Shown in pieces: positions 52,122 through 61,403 of a stretch of DNA of 64,000 bases. The stretch comes from an uncultured Aquimarina sp. (lineage in GTDB: Bacteria; Bacteroidota; Bacteroidia; Flavobacteriales; Flavobacteriaceae). The stretch is from the NCBI GenBank assembly GCA_947500505.1, contig CANMSL010000011.1, positions 1-64,000 of the forward strand, read 5' to 3'. The first letter of the stretch is position 1. Every line of letters begins with the position of its first letter. Under the pieces are notes generated by a model. It saw nothing but the letters and a program-made list of their open reading frames with translations. It was not told where the DNA came from and searched no databases. The position numbers and the translations under genes were made by a program.

Positions 52122-53546
52122 TTGGAAACACCAAAAAACGAAACATTCAGAGATTCTATCGGTACTATAAACGAAGAAGGAAAACGTGCCTGGGTATATC
52201 CTAAAAAACCCAGTGGTAAGTTTTATGAGTACCGTAAATGGGTAAGTTATGGTTTGTTGATTTTTTTGTTTTCTGCTCCATTTATTAAAATTGATGGGAA
52301 CCAGTTTCTTTTATTTAATGTTTTGGAACGTCGTTTCAATATTTTTGGGGCACCTTTCTGGCCACAGGATTTCCATTTGTTCTTGATTTCTATGATTATA
52401 GGGGTTGTTTTTATTACACTTTTTACCGTGGCCTTTGGGAGATTGTTTTGTGGTTGGATATGTCCGCAGACCATTTTTATGGAAATGGTTTTTCGCAGGA
52501 TAGAATACTGGATCGAAGGAGACCGAGGAAAACAAATAAGGCTGGACAAACAACCTTGGAATGCCTATAAAATTAAAAAACGGATACTTAAATGGTTCGT
52601 CTTTTTCATCATCTCTTTCTTAATTGCTAATGTGTTTTTGGCGTATTTGATCAGTAGTGATAGACTTATTCAGTATATTTTTATAGACGGCCCTTTTAAG
52701 CATGTGAGTACATTAATCTCATTACTCATATTTACTGCAGTCTTTTATTTTGTATTTGCCTGGTTTAGAGAACAGGTTTGTATCATAGCCTGTCCGTATG
52801 GTCGGTTACAAGGAGTATTATTAGATGCTAAATCGGTGGTAGTTGCCTATGATTATAAACGTGGGGAAAAAGAAGCTGGTCGAGCAAAGTTTAAGAAAAA
52901 TGAAGACAGGCCTACCACAGGAAAAGGAGATTGTATTGACTGTTTCCAATGTGTACATGTGTGCCCAACAGGAATAGATATTCGTAATGGTACACAATTG
53001 GAGTGTGTGAACTGTACAGCCTGTATCGATGCCTGTGATCATATGATGGAAAGTGTTAACCTACCTAAAGGATTGATCCGATATGCCAGTGAAGATAATA
53101 TAGTAAAAAAGGAGAAATTTAAGTTTACTCCACGTCTAAAAGGATATACAGCAGTACTGGTTATATTGACAGGTGTATTTTTAGGGATGTCTTTTTTAAG
53201 AAACGATGTAGAAGCCAATATTTTAAGGTTACCGGGACAGCTCTATGAGAGAAAAGATAATAATATCATCAGTAATGTATATACCTATAAACTGGTTAAT
53301 AAAACGATAGATGAGATAGAAAATGTTCATTTTGAATTACTATCTCATAAAGGAACTATCGAATTGGTAACGCATAAAAATTTTACGATACCTAAGCAGG
53401 GGTTGGCAGAAGGGACATTGTTTATAGAAATCAATACATCGGCCTTAAGCGGAGATAAGGATAAAATAAAAATAGGAGTATATTCTAATGACGAACTGGT
53501 AGAAACAACAACTACAGCTTTTCTGGGACCAAGAAGCTACAGGTAG
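52122..53546 (+). CDS. ccoG: CcoG, cbb3 oxidase accessory iron-sulfur protein
   Basis: A 474-residue membrane protein with about five helices, an RdxA/CcoG signature (FCGWICPQTIFMEMVFRRIEYWIEG), two cysteine clusters of 4Fe-4S type (CIDCFQCVHVCPTGIDI and CVNCTACIDACDHMM) and a C-terminal periplasmic Ig-like domain. CcoG reduces Cu(II) to Cu(I) for cbb3 oxidase assembly. The start is TTG at 52122; no ATG is available in frame without passing a stop codon. Confidence 0.92.
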   Translation: METPKNETFRDSIGTINEEGKRAWVYPKKPSGKFYEYRKWVSYGLLIFLFSAPFIKIDGNQFLLFNVLERRFNIFGAPFWPQDFHLFLISMIIGVVFITLFTVAFGRLFCGWICPQTIFMEMVFRRIEYWIEGDRGKQIRLDKQPWNAYKIKKRILKWFVFFIISFLIANVFLAYLISSDRLIQYIFIDGPFKHVSTLISLLIFTAVFYFVFAWFREQVCIIACPYGRLQGVLLDAKSVVVAYDYKRGEKEAGRAKFKKNEDRPTTGKGDCIDCFQCVHVCPTGIDIRNGTQLECVNCTACIDACDHMMESVNLPKGLIRYASEDNIVKKEKFKFTPRLKGYTAVLVILTGVFLGMSFLRNDVEANILRLPGQLYERKDNNIISNVYTYKLVNKTIDEIENVHFELLSHKGTIELVTHKNFTIPKQGLAEGTLFIEINTSALSGDKDKIKIGVYSNDELVETTTTAFLGPRSYR

Positions 53547-53625
53547 TTGTTAGCTGAGGGTTATAAAACTCAGGTTAAAATTTATAATCAAAGAACAATT
53601 TCAGCTTCTCTCTCTGGGAGAGATG

Positions 53626-53643
53626 TCCCGAGTAGCGGGACAA
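53626..53643. repeat. Short hairpin in the ccoG-ccoH gap
   Basis: TGTCCCG-AGTA-CGGGACA type hairpin within a stretch of the TCTCTCTGGGAGAGA word. Intergenic repeat rather than regulatory by appearance. Confidence 0.4.
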
Positions 53644-53712
53644 AGAGGGTTGGTGAAGTTGAGTTATGAGTTTGCTTGATTGAAATGAAAATAATAAAGA
53701 CAATTAATGGAT

Positions 53713-53780
53713 CCCAGCGTGTCACACTGAGCTGTCACACTGAGCTTGTCGAAGTGTTGTCGAAGTGTAGGCTGGAATCC
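53713..53780. repeat. Intergenic repeat homologous to 22209-22270
   Basis: CCAGCGTGTCACACTGAGCT then TTGTCGAAGTGTAGGCTGGA, with the TGAGC and GTCGAAG words each duplicated in tandem. Confidence 0.5.
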
Positions 53781-53901
53781 AAAAAAATAAAACTGAGAAT
53801 AAACATAGTAAACAGGACAAACTATAAGGGGTTAACGGGAAAAGAGATTTGTTACAATCTCGATTCCTAAGTCCTGTTTTAAAATCAAAACATAAAATAA
53901 A

Positions 53902-54348
53902 ATGAAAATAAACTGGGGTACAGCTATCGTACTGGTATTTATAGGATTTATAAGTTTCATACTATACTTTGTGGTACGAATGAATACGGAGAAAAAGTTT
54001 GAACACGATTTGGTGACAGAAGATTACTACAAACAAGAACTAGCTTTTCAACAAGAAATCAATGCAGAAGAAAATGGAAATGCATTAGAAAACAATGTAA
54101 AATTTAAAAAGATAGCAGAGGGATTACTAGTTACGTTTCCTAAAGATAAAAACTACACAAAATTATCCGGAACTATTTCTTTATATCGTCCCTCCAATAA
54201 AAAGTTGGACTTCAAAATTCCAATCACGCTTCAGAGTTCTGAAATATTGGTTCCCAAAAATCAATTGATAGAAGGGCGATGGAATATTACGGTAAATTGG
54301 GAGTATGATAATATTTCTTATTTATTTAAAGAATCATTTACATATTAA
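53902..54348 (+). CDS. ccoH: CcoH/FixH, cbb3 oxidase maturation protein
   Basis: A 148-residue protein with one N-terminal helix (residues 5-25) and a periplasmic beta-sandwich domain of FixH type (FEHDLVTEDYYKQELAFQQEI, then PKNQLIEGRWNITVNWEY). It helps copper insertion into CcoNO with CcoI. It abuts the TauE-like gene without any gap, hence co-translated. Confidence 0.9.
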   Translation: MKINWGTAIVLVFIGFISFILYFVVRMNTEKKFEHDLVTEDYYKQELAFQQEINAEENGNALENNVKFKKIAEGLLVTFPKDKNYTKLSGTISLYRPSNKKLDFKIPITLQSSEILVPKNQLIEGRWNITVNWEYDNISYLFKESFTY

Positions 54349-55053
54349 ATGTTATTTTCCGCATTCATACTAGGGGTTTTAGGAAGTTTTCACTGCGTTG
54401 GAATGTGCGGCCCTATTGCATTTATGCTGCCTTTGGATCATAAGAATCATCTCAAGAAATTTTTTCAGATCTCTTTATATCATTTAGGACGTTTGCTGGC
54501 ATATAGTATTATTGGATTGTTTTTCGGGTTGATAGGAAAGAGCCTAAATATTTTTGGAATCCAGCAGGGACTATCCATAGGTATAGGAATTTTAATGATT
54601 TTATTGGTTTCGATTCCATCATCATTACTTACGAAGTATAATTTCTCTAAACCATTATATAAGATGATATCTAAAGTAAAGAACGCTTTAGGAAAAGAAC
54701 TTAAAAAGAGAACTCCAGATACCTTTCTGACCATTGGGTTTTTGAACGGTTTTCTTCCTTGTGGTTTAGTGTATATGGCAATTTTCGGAGCTATCGCTTT
54801 AGGAAGTATTCTAGAAAGTAGTATGTATGTAATTCTTTTTGGTTTAGGAACCATTCCTTTAATGACACTAGTAGTGTATGCAGGAAATTTGTTTAAAGGA
54901 AACTGGATACGAAAAAATGTTCAAAAAGCAATTCCGGTTTTTGTAGTAATGATGGGATTGTTATTTATTTTAAGAGGAATGGGATTAGGAATCCCTTATG
55001 TTTCACCGAAGCAATCAACAGAAATTGTATCTGTTAATTATGAATGTCATTAA
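54349..55053 (+). CDS. Sulfite exporter TauE/DsbD-like transmembrane protein of the cco operon
   Basis: A 234-residue, six-helix membrane protein of the cytochrome-c-biogenesis/TauE-SafE type, starting GVLGSFHCVGMCGPIAFMLPL with the paired cysteines seen in this family, then GFLNGFLPCGLVYMAI. Its position, ending the cco operon, is the normal one in Bacteroidota. It is proposed to act in copper delivery or thiol transfer for cbb3 assembly. Unlike the TauE protein at 22383 it is not a sulfur exporter by context. Confidence 0.85.
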   Translation: MLFSAFILGVLGSFHCVGMCGPIAFMLPLDHKNHLKKFFQISLYHLGRLLAYSIIGLFFGLIGKSLNIFGIQQGLSIGIGILMILLVSIPSSLLTKYNFSKPLYKMISKVKNALGKELKKRTPDTFLTIGFLNGFLPCGLVYMAIFGAIALGSILESSMYVILFGLGTIPLMTLVVYAGNLFKGNWIRKNVQKAIPVFVVMMGLLFILRGMGLGIPYVSPKQSTEIVSVNYECH

Positions 55054-55062
55054 ACTATGAAA

Positions 55063-56430
55063 TTAGACTGTCATGGAAAACAATTGCGTTTCAGGTTTAT
55101 TACGTTGCAATCGTAAGTCAAAAGCCATACAGATATTACGGACAAACGGTCGCCCTTTTTTAGTCACTTTAATATGGTAATTCGTGATCTCTACTAAACC
55201 ATCATTTTCCATTTCTCTTAAGGATTCTGATACATCCGCCAATTCATCAAAACGAAGTAGATGATCTGTACTCCAATCCGTTTCAAAATGACACATAAGG
55301 TTTAAGATATGTTGTCTGATGATCTCGTCTTCTTTGGTTAACATATGACCTCTGTATACCGGAATGAAGCCTTCATGAACTAAATTCTGATATTCTTCTA
55401 TACCTTTTACATTTTGAGCAAAACCATACCAGCTATCACTAATTGAAGATACACCTAAACCGATCATCAGGTTAGTTTTAAAAACCGTATATCCCATAAA
55501 ATTACGATGTAAACAGTCATTGCTCATAGACTTATATAATGAATCGCTTTTTAGTGCGAAATGATCCATCCCGATTTCTTCATAACCAACTTTAGATAGT
55601 AATTCTTTGCCAATTTCATACTGTTTTCTTTTTTGCTCTCCGGTTGGGAGATCAGATTCGTTGAATCCACGTTGACCGTTACCTTTTTGCCAGGGAACAT
55701 GTGCGTAACTATAAAACGCCAATCGATCTGGCAATAGTTCTTTGGTCTTATGGATGGTATGGATGACGGCTTCTTCGGTCTGAAAAGGTAATCCGAAAAT
55801 GATGTCGTGACCAATGGAAGTATAACCAATTTCTCTGGCAACCTCAGTAACATATTTAACATTCTCGAAGGGTTGAACCCGATGGATTGCTTTCTGTACA
55901 GTTAAATTATAATCTTGTACGCCAAAACTCACTCTTCTAAAGCCTACGTCATATAACGCTTGTAGATGTTCTCGAGTGGTATTGTTTGGATGTCCTTCAA
56001 AACTAAACTCACATGCTGAAGCTGATTTTGCAGACCAAAATAACCCTTTGATTAGGTATTCTAAGTTTTCTGGAGAAAAGAACGTAGGCGTTCCACCACC
56101 CAAATGCAATTCTTTGATCTTTGGTTCCGATTCAAATAGATTCAGGTATAATTGCCATTCTTTTAACAGAGAATTGATATATGGTATTTCTACATTGTGC
56201 CTTTTGGTAATTCGCTTGTTGCAGCCACAAAAAGTACACATACTTTCACAATAAGGCAAGTGAATGTATAAACTGATTCCGTCTGAGTCATTGCTTTGAA
56301 CAAAAGATTTTTTAACTGATTTTGTCCAATTTCTTAATGAAAATGTATCATAATCCCAGTATGGAACTGTAGGATAACTGGTGTACCTGGGTCCAGGCAC
56401 ATTATATTTATCTACTAAATTAGCATGCAT
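55063..56430 (-). CDS. hemN: Oxygen-independent coproporphyrinogen III oxidase
   Basis: A 455-residue radical SAM enzyme that decarboxylates coproporphyrinogen III to protoporphyrinogen IX without oxygen. The cluster motif YCESMCTFCGC (C-x3-C-x2-C) and GGGTPTFFSPENL are present. HemN-type rather than HemW by length and by the C-terminal domain. It follows the USP gene at 56452-57291 by 21 bases, sharing its FixK-like promoter. Heme for cbb3 oxidase under low oxygen is the obvious reason. Confidence 0.94.
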   Translation of the reverse strand: MHANLVDKYNVPGPRYTSYPTVPYWDYDTFSLRNWTKSVKKSFVQSNDSDGISLYIHLPYCESMCTFCGCNKRITKRHNVEIPYINSLLKEWQLYLNLFESEPKIKELHLGGGTPTFFSPENLEYLIKGLFWSAKSASACEFSFEGHPNNTTREHLQALYDVGFRRVSFGVQDYNLTVQKAIHRVQPFENVKYVTEVAREIGYTSIGHDIIFGLPFQTEEAVIHTIHKTKELLPDRLAFYSYAHVPWQKGNGQRGFNESDLPTGEQKRKQYEIGKELLSKVGYEEIGMDHFALKSDSLYKSMSNDCLHRNFMGYTVFKTNLMIGLGVSSISDSWYGFAQNVKGIEEYQNLVHEGFIPVYRGHMLTKEDEIIRQHILNLMCHFETDWSTDHLLRFDELADVSESLREMENDGLVEITNYHIKVTKKGRPFVRNICMAFDLRLQRNKPETQLFSMTV

Positions 56431-56451
56431 ATAATTAATTTTGTTGGATTT

Positions 56452-57291
56452 TTATTCGTGTAATACTAAAAAGGGAATACTGATATGGTAACTTATTTTT
56501 TCTATAGCTGGCTGAAACAAGATTCTCTGAAAAAAGTTGAGGTTTTTAGCGACCATCGTGATCATACTAATATTTCTGCTTTCTACAAAGCACTGTACGG
56601 CTTGTTCGATATCAGGGTTGGATAAAAAGTGAAAACTATGTTCTACACTTTTTCCTAAGTAATCATTAAGGAAATCTTTATTGTTTTTCTGTAAGTCGGT
56701 AAGTTCCTGTTCTTTTTTTGAAATATGTAATACTCTTAATGCTGCAAGATTTAAATTAAGAACTTCGGTGATGGTATTCAATATCCTGTCTTTATAGAAA
56801 ATGTTATAATCCGTCGGAAAAGCAATTTCACTAATTTTGTTGTGTTTTGCTTTTTCCGGAATTACAAGTACTGGACATTTTACTTTGGTAATAACGTCAC
56901 CAGTATTACTTCCGACTGTTCTTTCTTTTAATCCAGAAGCTCCTTTGGTACCCATTACTATGAAATCGATGTTCTTTTCCTCGACTAGTTTTCTGATAGT
57001 ATTTACAAAAAAGATGTGTTTGTAAATGGTGAAGAAACGATGTTTTGTATTTAACGATAATTTTTGAATCCTTTTTAGCAATAAATTCATTTGCTCTTTA
57101 TCACTACGAGTTACTTTTTCTACAACGTGATCCTCAGATTTAAAAAGAGATTCACTCCCTATCAATTCTTGATAAGGAGAAACATATAACAAATGGAAAT
57201 TGCAATTTGCTTTTTTAAAAAAAGACAAGGCATACGTAATTGCATTCCATGAGTTTTCCGAAAAATCCGTCGGAATAAGGATATTCTTCAT
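56452..57291 (-). CDS. Two-domain universal stress protein upstream of hemN
   Basis: A 279-residue tandem USP, starting ILIPTDFSENSWNAITYALSF, with intact ATP motif GTKG-X9-GS (GSNT). It belongs to the same family as the USP row at 33-39 kb, although 17 kb away. It is the first gene of the USP-hemN transcript, driven by the box at 57344-57355. Confidence 0.9.
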   Translation of the reverse strand: MKNILIPTDFSENSWNAITYALSFFKKANCNFHLLYVSPYQELIGSESLFKSEDHVVEKVTRSDKEQMNLLLKRIQKLSLNTKHRFFTIYKHIFFVNTIRKLVEEKNIDFIVMGTKGASGLKERTVGSNTGDVITKVKCPVLVIPEKAKHNKISEIAFPTDYNIFYKDRILNTITEVLNLNLAALRVLHISKKEQELTDLQKNNKDFLNDYLGKSVEHSFHFLSNPDIEQAVQCFVESRNISMITMVAKNLNFFQRILFQPAIEKISYHISIPFLVLHE

Positions 57292-57312
57292 CTTTAATAC
57301 TTTCTAATACAA

Positions 57313-57355
57313 CAAATGTATTAGGATGTATTAATGAAAAGTATGACAAAAATCA
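57313..57355 (-). promoter_or_regulatory. FixK/FNR-like box plus consensus -7 element for USP-hemN
   Basis: TGACAAAAATCA (57344-57355) and TACATTTG (57313-57320, minus), 29.5 bases apart, between the regulator gene and USP. Confidence 0.68.
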
Positions 57356-57367
57356 GTTTGGATATTT

Positions 57368-58426
57368 TTACTCTATTAACTGAAGCCCAGATAGATCTAA
57401 AATTTTGATATTTCGACCTTCGATTTCTATGAGCCCATCTTTTTTAAAGGTAGATAGTGTGCGTATTAAACTTTCTGTAGCAATACCGGCAACACTAGCC
57501 AAATCATTTCTTGATATTTTAATACTTTCTTCTGGTTTTTTGTTTAAAACCTGAGCAAATTGAAGGATAGTCTGCGCGGTTTTTTTACGTACAGAACTAT
57601 AAGCCATTTGTAATAATTGTTCCTTTATTTCAGAAAGATTGTCGCTTAGCAATTCCAAAAGTTCTAAGGATATATTTTTACTTTTTTCGAGGATGTTCTT
57701 TAGATCGTTTTTTAATATACCAGCTAGTTCAGAATCTTCAACCGCACTAGCAGATTCTTGATAGGGATTGTTATCTATAAATGAGGTGAAACCTAAAAAA
57801 TCATCTTCTTTAAATAATGCTGTAATAAGTTCTTTACCATTCTCATCCATTTTATGTGTTTTGACGACACCTTTTAATATCAAATAAATTTTATTGGAAT
57901 GATCTCCTTCTTTAAAAATAATCTCTCCCTTTTTGTGTCGCGATAGATCTCCGTGATCATCAAAAAAGTTTTTAAGTTCGTGCAGACTTCTCAGGCCATT
58001 TTCTGAATCTTCTTTTGTAACTTGAGTTTGTTGTTGTAGTATTTTGGAAATTATCTGAGCTTTGGCTAAACGACTTTCTATAGCGCTCAGTAGCTCCTCT
58101 TCATCAAAAGGCTTAGTAAGGTAATCATCAGCTCCCAAATCCATACCTTTTCTAATTTCTTTATGTTCCGTCTTAGCAGATAAAAAAATAAATGGTATTT
58201 GATTTGTATTTGTATCGTGAGATAGAGCTTCCAAAACTCCATAACCATCGACTTCTGGCATCATAATATCACAGACGACGATATCCGGTTTTACTTCTTT
58301 TGCTGCGGCAATACCTATTTTGCCATTAGGTGATGTAATCACTTTGTAGTCAGACAGCTCTAGGAGTTCTGCTGTATTTTCTCTAAGGGCAGTGTCATCC
58401 TCTATTAATAGAATGGTTTTCGTCAT
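57368..58426 (-). CDS. Response regulator fused to Crp/FixK-type DNA-binding domain
   Basis: A 352-residue hybrid. Residues 1-125 are a receiver domain with D53 (phospho-acceptor), acidic pair D10/D11 and K105. Residues about 150-265 form a cNMP-type beta-roll, and 275-345 an HTH_Crp (SRNDLASVAGIATESLIRTL). The recognition helix keeps the Glu and Arg of FNR (E209, R213) in place, predicting TGA-N6-TCA binding. No FNR-type iron-sulfur cysteines exist (only C52), so signalling should come by phosphorylation from the kinase encoded 3 bases upstream. It combines FixJ and FixK roles in one chain. Confidence 0.9.
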   Translation of the reverse strand: MTKTILLIEDDTALRENTAELLELSDYKVITSPNGKIGIAAAKEVKPDIVVCDIMMPEVDGYGVLEALSHDTNTNQIPFIFLSAKTEHKEIRKGMDLGADDYLTKPFDEEELLSAIESRLAKAQIISKILQQQTQVTKEDSENGLRSLHELKNFFDDHGDLSRHKKGEIIFKEGDHSNKIYLILKGVVKTHKMDENGKELITALFKEDDFLGFTSFIDNNPYQESASAVEDSELAGILKNDLKNILEKSKNISLELLELLSDNLSEIKEQLLQMAYSSVRKKTAQTILQFAQVLNKKPEESIKISRNDLASVAGIATESLIRTLSTFKKDGLIEIEGRNIKILDLSGLQLIE

Positions 58427-58429
58427 TAA

Positions 58430-59659
58430 TTACGGTTGTTTTGCTGCAGGTATTTGTACTGTAAAGGTCGAGCCTTGATTTTCTTTACTTGTAAAAGTAA
58501 TGCTGCCACCCAGATTTTCCAAATGACTCTTTACGATATTTAATCCAATTCCTGTTCCTTGATCTAATAAAGCGTTTTCTGCTCTAAAATATCGGTTAAA
58601 TATAAATTGTTGCTCTTTTTCTGGGATACCAATACCCTCATCAATAATTTGGAACGTAAGAAGGTCATTTTCAAAAACTACCTGAAGATCAATGGTGGTA
58701 TTCTCTCCGGAGTATTTTATAGCGTTTCGGATGAGATTGGTTAATACTAACTCCAATATCTTTTCGTCAGACTCAATAACATAGTCATCTATATCTTGAG
58801 GATACTTTATTCTTTGCCCATCTTTAAGCAACATATTAGCATCATAAACTACCTCATTGATAACTTTGCTTAAAGGAAAAGTAGTGAATTTATACTTTAC
58901 CTTACCACTTTCCAGGCGTTCTACAGATAAGAAATCGTTCAGTATTTTATCTAGATATTTTACCTTATTTTTTATAGTAGCTAAATGTTTATCTCTTTTT
59001 TCCTGTTGTTCTGTTTCGGTATACTTTCCGATCAGTGTAGTCGATGTTAGAATTCCACTAAGCGGAGTCTTAAATTCGTGAGAAACTAATGATAAGAACT
59101 TGGTTTTTAGTTCGTTAAGCTGTATTTCCTTCTTTAAGGATGCCTGAGTAACTGCTTCAGCCTCCTTACGCAGTTTTATTTCTTCTTCAAGTTCTTTAAT
59201 TGTATCGTATAGTTCCTGTGTACGTTTTTTTATTTTCCGTTCAAGCTCAGAATTTAATTCCTGTATCTGTATTTCTTGTTCTTTCCGTAGTGTAATGTCG
59301 CTAACCAAGGCCATTACATAAGAGTTTCCATAAATTTCAAAAGGATTTAAACCCACTTCTACAGGGAATCTGGCGCCATTTTTTCGTGTACCAAACAGGT
59401 CCCGTCCAATACCCATAGATCTTTTTCCACTATTCGCAATAAATTTTTTCACATAACCGGCGTGTTTAGCGTGATATTTTTGTGGAATTAATATCGTCAG
59501 TTCTTTACCGATTAATTCATTTTCCTCGTATTCAAAAATGTCATTGGCAGAGCCGTTTGTTGCAACAATAATTTGTTCTTCATTTACGACGATAATTCCT
59601 TCTGAAACCGCTTCAGAAAGTATCCTGAAAATATTATTGCTTTTTTCGAAAACTTTCAT
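58430..59659 (-). CDS. PAS histidine kinase with FixL-like heme fingerprint
   Basis: A 409-residue soluble kinase. The PAS domain (about 5-125) aligns with FixL: H66 in AKHAGYVKKF matches the FixL heme ligand His200 and R86 in MGIGRDLFG matches Arg220, with the same 20-residue distance. A coiled coil (about 126-180) leads to HisKA with H194 (LVSHEFKTPLSG) and HATPase_c (NLIRNAIKYS, DEGIGIP, GTGIGLNIV). Predicted to sense oxygen through heme and phosphorylate the receiver-Crp partner. No membrane segment. Autoregulated by the box at 59696-59707. Confidence 0.88.
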   Translation of the reverse strand: MKVFEKSNNIFRILSEAVSEGIIVVNEEQIIVATNGSANDIFEYEENELIGKELTILIPQKYHAKHAGYVKKFIANSGKRSMGIGRDLFGTRKNGARFPVEVGLNPFEIYGNSYVMALVSDITLRKEQEIQIQELNSELERKIKKRTQELYDTIKELEEEIKLRKEAEAVTQASLKKEIQLNELKTKFLSLVSHEFKTPLSGILTSTTLIGKYTETEQQEKRDKHLATIKNKVKYLDKILNDFLSVERLESGKVKYKFTTFPLSKVINEVVYDANMLLKDGQRIKYPQDIDDYVIESDEKILELVLTNLIRNAIKYSGENTTIDLQVVFENDLLTFQIIDEGIGIPEKEQQFIFNRYFRAENALLDQGTGIGLNIVKSHLENLGGSITFTSKENQGSTFTVQIPAAKQP

Positions 59660-59663
59660 TTCT

Positions 59664-59738
59664 CAAAAATAATCATTTTGATTCGTTGCGCGAACTGATT
59701 ATTATCATAAAAAAATAAAAGACTACTCTTTAAATTTA
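59664..59738. promoter_or_regulatory. Bidirectional FixK/FNR-like promoter (kinase-regulator and TerB-DnaJ operons)
   Basis: TGATTATTATCA (59696-59707). Minus-strand TATTTTTG (59664-59671) is 30.5 bases and plus-strand TAAATTTA (59731-59738) 29.5 bases from the centre. It implies autoregulation. Confidence 0.6.
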
Positions 59739-59763
59739 TGAAATAAATAAATAATTTTATAAT

Positions 59764-60171
59764 ATGGATACAACTGAAAACATAGGAATTACATTTTATC
59801 AAAACCTCGGTAAACTGTTCTATGCGATAGCTGCTGCAGATAAAATAGTTCGTAAATCAGAATATACGTCATTAAGAAACCTGGTGCAATCAGAATGGGT
59901 GGCTGTGGATGATCTAGAAGATGAATTTAGTGTAGACGCTGCTTATCAGATAGAAATCGTTTTTGACTGGTTAGATTATTCAGCACTTAAGGCAGAAACT
60001 TGTTTCAATGAATTTGCATCTTTCTATAAAGAGAATACATCACTATTCACGGATAGAATTAAAGAACTGATTTGGAATACTGCTAATAGTATTGCCGATG
60101 CCTTTTCGGGAAAGAATAAATCTGAATTAATGATACTGGGAAGACTTCAATTGATTTTTCAGGAATACTAA
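59764..60171 (+). CDS. TerB-like helical protein
   Basis: A 135-residue all-helical protein with the layout of the TerB/DjlA-like fold (YAIAAADKIVRKSEYTSLRN ... ELIWNTANSIADAFSGKNKSE), in which an acidic first helix pair is typical. In DjlA this domain is linked to a J-domain; here it is the gene next to dnaJ-like cbpA (17-base gap). Likely a co-chaperone or metal-responsive helper; the role is inference. Confidence 0.6.
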   Translation: MDTTENIGITFYQNLGKLFYAIAAADKIVRKSEYTSLRNLVQSEWVAVDDLEDEFSVDAAYQIEIVFDWLDYSALKAETCFNEFASFYKENTSLFTDRIKELIWNTANSIADAFSGKNKSELMILGRLQLIFQEY

Positions 60172-60188
60172 CTAATCTTTTACTGTAT

Positions 60189-61076
60189 ATGGAGTTTGTT
60201 GATTATTATAAAATACTTGGTGTTTCTAACAATGCAACTGAAAGTGATATCAAAAAAGCGTACAGGAAACTCGCTAGAAAATATCACCCGGATTTAAACC
60301 CGAATGATAAAGAAGCAGAGAAGAAATTTAAAGAAATTAATGAGGCCAATGAAGTATTGAGTAATAGTGAGAATAGAAAGAAGTATGATCAGTATGGCAA
60401 GGACTGGAAACACGCAGAGGAATTTGAAAAAGCAAGACAATCACAGCAGCAATATACAAGATCGGGAAGACAACAATATCAAGGTGATTTTTCCGAAAGC
60501 GATTTTTCTGATTTTTTTGAATCTATGTTCGGAGGATCCGAAAGAAGTTATAGACGAAGTCAGGTAAAATTTAGAGGAGAAGACTATAATGCCGAATTGC
60601 GTCTTGATGTAATGGATGTTTATAGAACTCATAAAAGGACTCTAACCGTAAACCGAAAAAATATTAGAATAAACATTCCGGCCGGCGTAGAAAATGGACA
60701 AACTATAAAAATAAAAGGGCATGGGGGTTCAGGAATTGGAGGCGGTCCTAATGGGGATTTATTTATTACCTTTTTAATAGAGAACACTACACCTTTTAGG
60801 CGTGATAAGGCAAATTTATATCTAACAAAGGACATAGATCTATATACCGCAATTTTAGGAGGTGAAATAATGATCGATACCCTTGACGGAAGAGTAAAGC
60901 TAAACGTAAAACCGGAAACAGAAAATGGAACGAAAGTCAAATTAAAGGGAAAAGGTTTTCCAATTTATAAGAAAGAAGGACAGTATGGAAATTTATATGT
61001 TACCTATAACATCAAATTACCCAAAAACCTAACTCCTAAACAAAAAGAATTATTTCGAGAATTATCTAAATTATAA
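60189..61076 (+). CDS. DnaJ/CbpA-type co-chaperone
   Basis: A 295-residue J-protein. The J-domain is at 1-70 with the HPD motif (YHPDLNP) and is followed by a Gln/Arg/Ser-rich linker and the DnaJ C-terminal substrate-binding domain (about 120-290), without the zinc-finger of DnaJ proper. This is the CbpA architecture. It stimulates DnaK ATPase in stress. The downstream CbpM-like gene follows immediately, as in the cbpAM pair. Confidence 0.9.
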   Translation: MEFVDYYKILGVSNNATESDIKKAYRKLARKYHPDLNPNDKEAEKKFKEINEANEVLSNSENRKKYDQYGKDWKHAEEFEKARQSQQQYTRSGRQQYQGDFSESDFSDFFESMFGGSERSYRRSQVKFRGEDYNAELRLDVMDVYRTHKRTLTVNRKNIRINIPAGVENGQTIKIKGHGGSGIGGGPNGDLFITFLIENTTPFRRDKANLYLTKDIDLYTAILGGEIMIDTLDGRVKLNVKPETENGTKVKLKGKGFPIYKKEGQYGNLYVTYNIKLPKNLTPKQKELFRELSKL

Positions 61077-61385
61077 ATGAGAGTTGTTATGACTAAAAAG
61101 CATCTTATACCAGTTATAGAATTCTGCAAAAGCCACGAAGTAGAATTTTCATTCATGCATACCTTAGAGGAGTTTGGGATGATAGAAATAGTGATATTGG
61201 AGCAAGCGTCTTATATAAACTCAGAAGAACTACCCAGACTCGAGCAAATTTTACTTTTTCATAAAGAATTAGAAATTAATCTTGAAGGAGTAGAGGTGAT
61301 CATAAGATTACTTGAGAGGCTTCATAAAGTTGAAAATGAAGTAAATACTCTTAGAAAAAAGCTAAACGTATATGAAGGTTTTTAG
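61077..61385 (+). CDS. CbpM-like chaperone modulator
   Basis: A 102-residue helical protein (HLIPVIEFCKSHEVEFSFMH ... EGVEVIIRLLERLHKVENEV) with the MerR-like-then-coiled-coil layout of CbpM, which binds the J-domain of CbpA and restrains it. It begins directly at the end of the J-protein gene. ATG 61077 or 61089 are both possible starts. Confidence 0.75.
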   Translation: MRVVMTKKHLIPVIEFCKSHEVEFSFMHTLEEFGMIEIVILEQASYINSEELPRLEQILLFHKELEINLEGVEVIIRLLERLHKVENEVNTLRKKLNVYEGF

Positions 61386-61403
61386 TACAGGAATTACTTA
61401 AAC

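Noticed and set aside
53676..53870. 64-residue plus-strand frame between ccoG and ccoH
   Set aside because: It spans the repeat at 53713-53780 and has no recognisable features.
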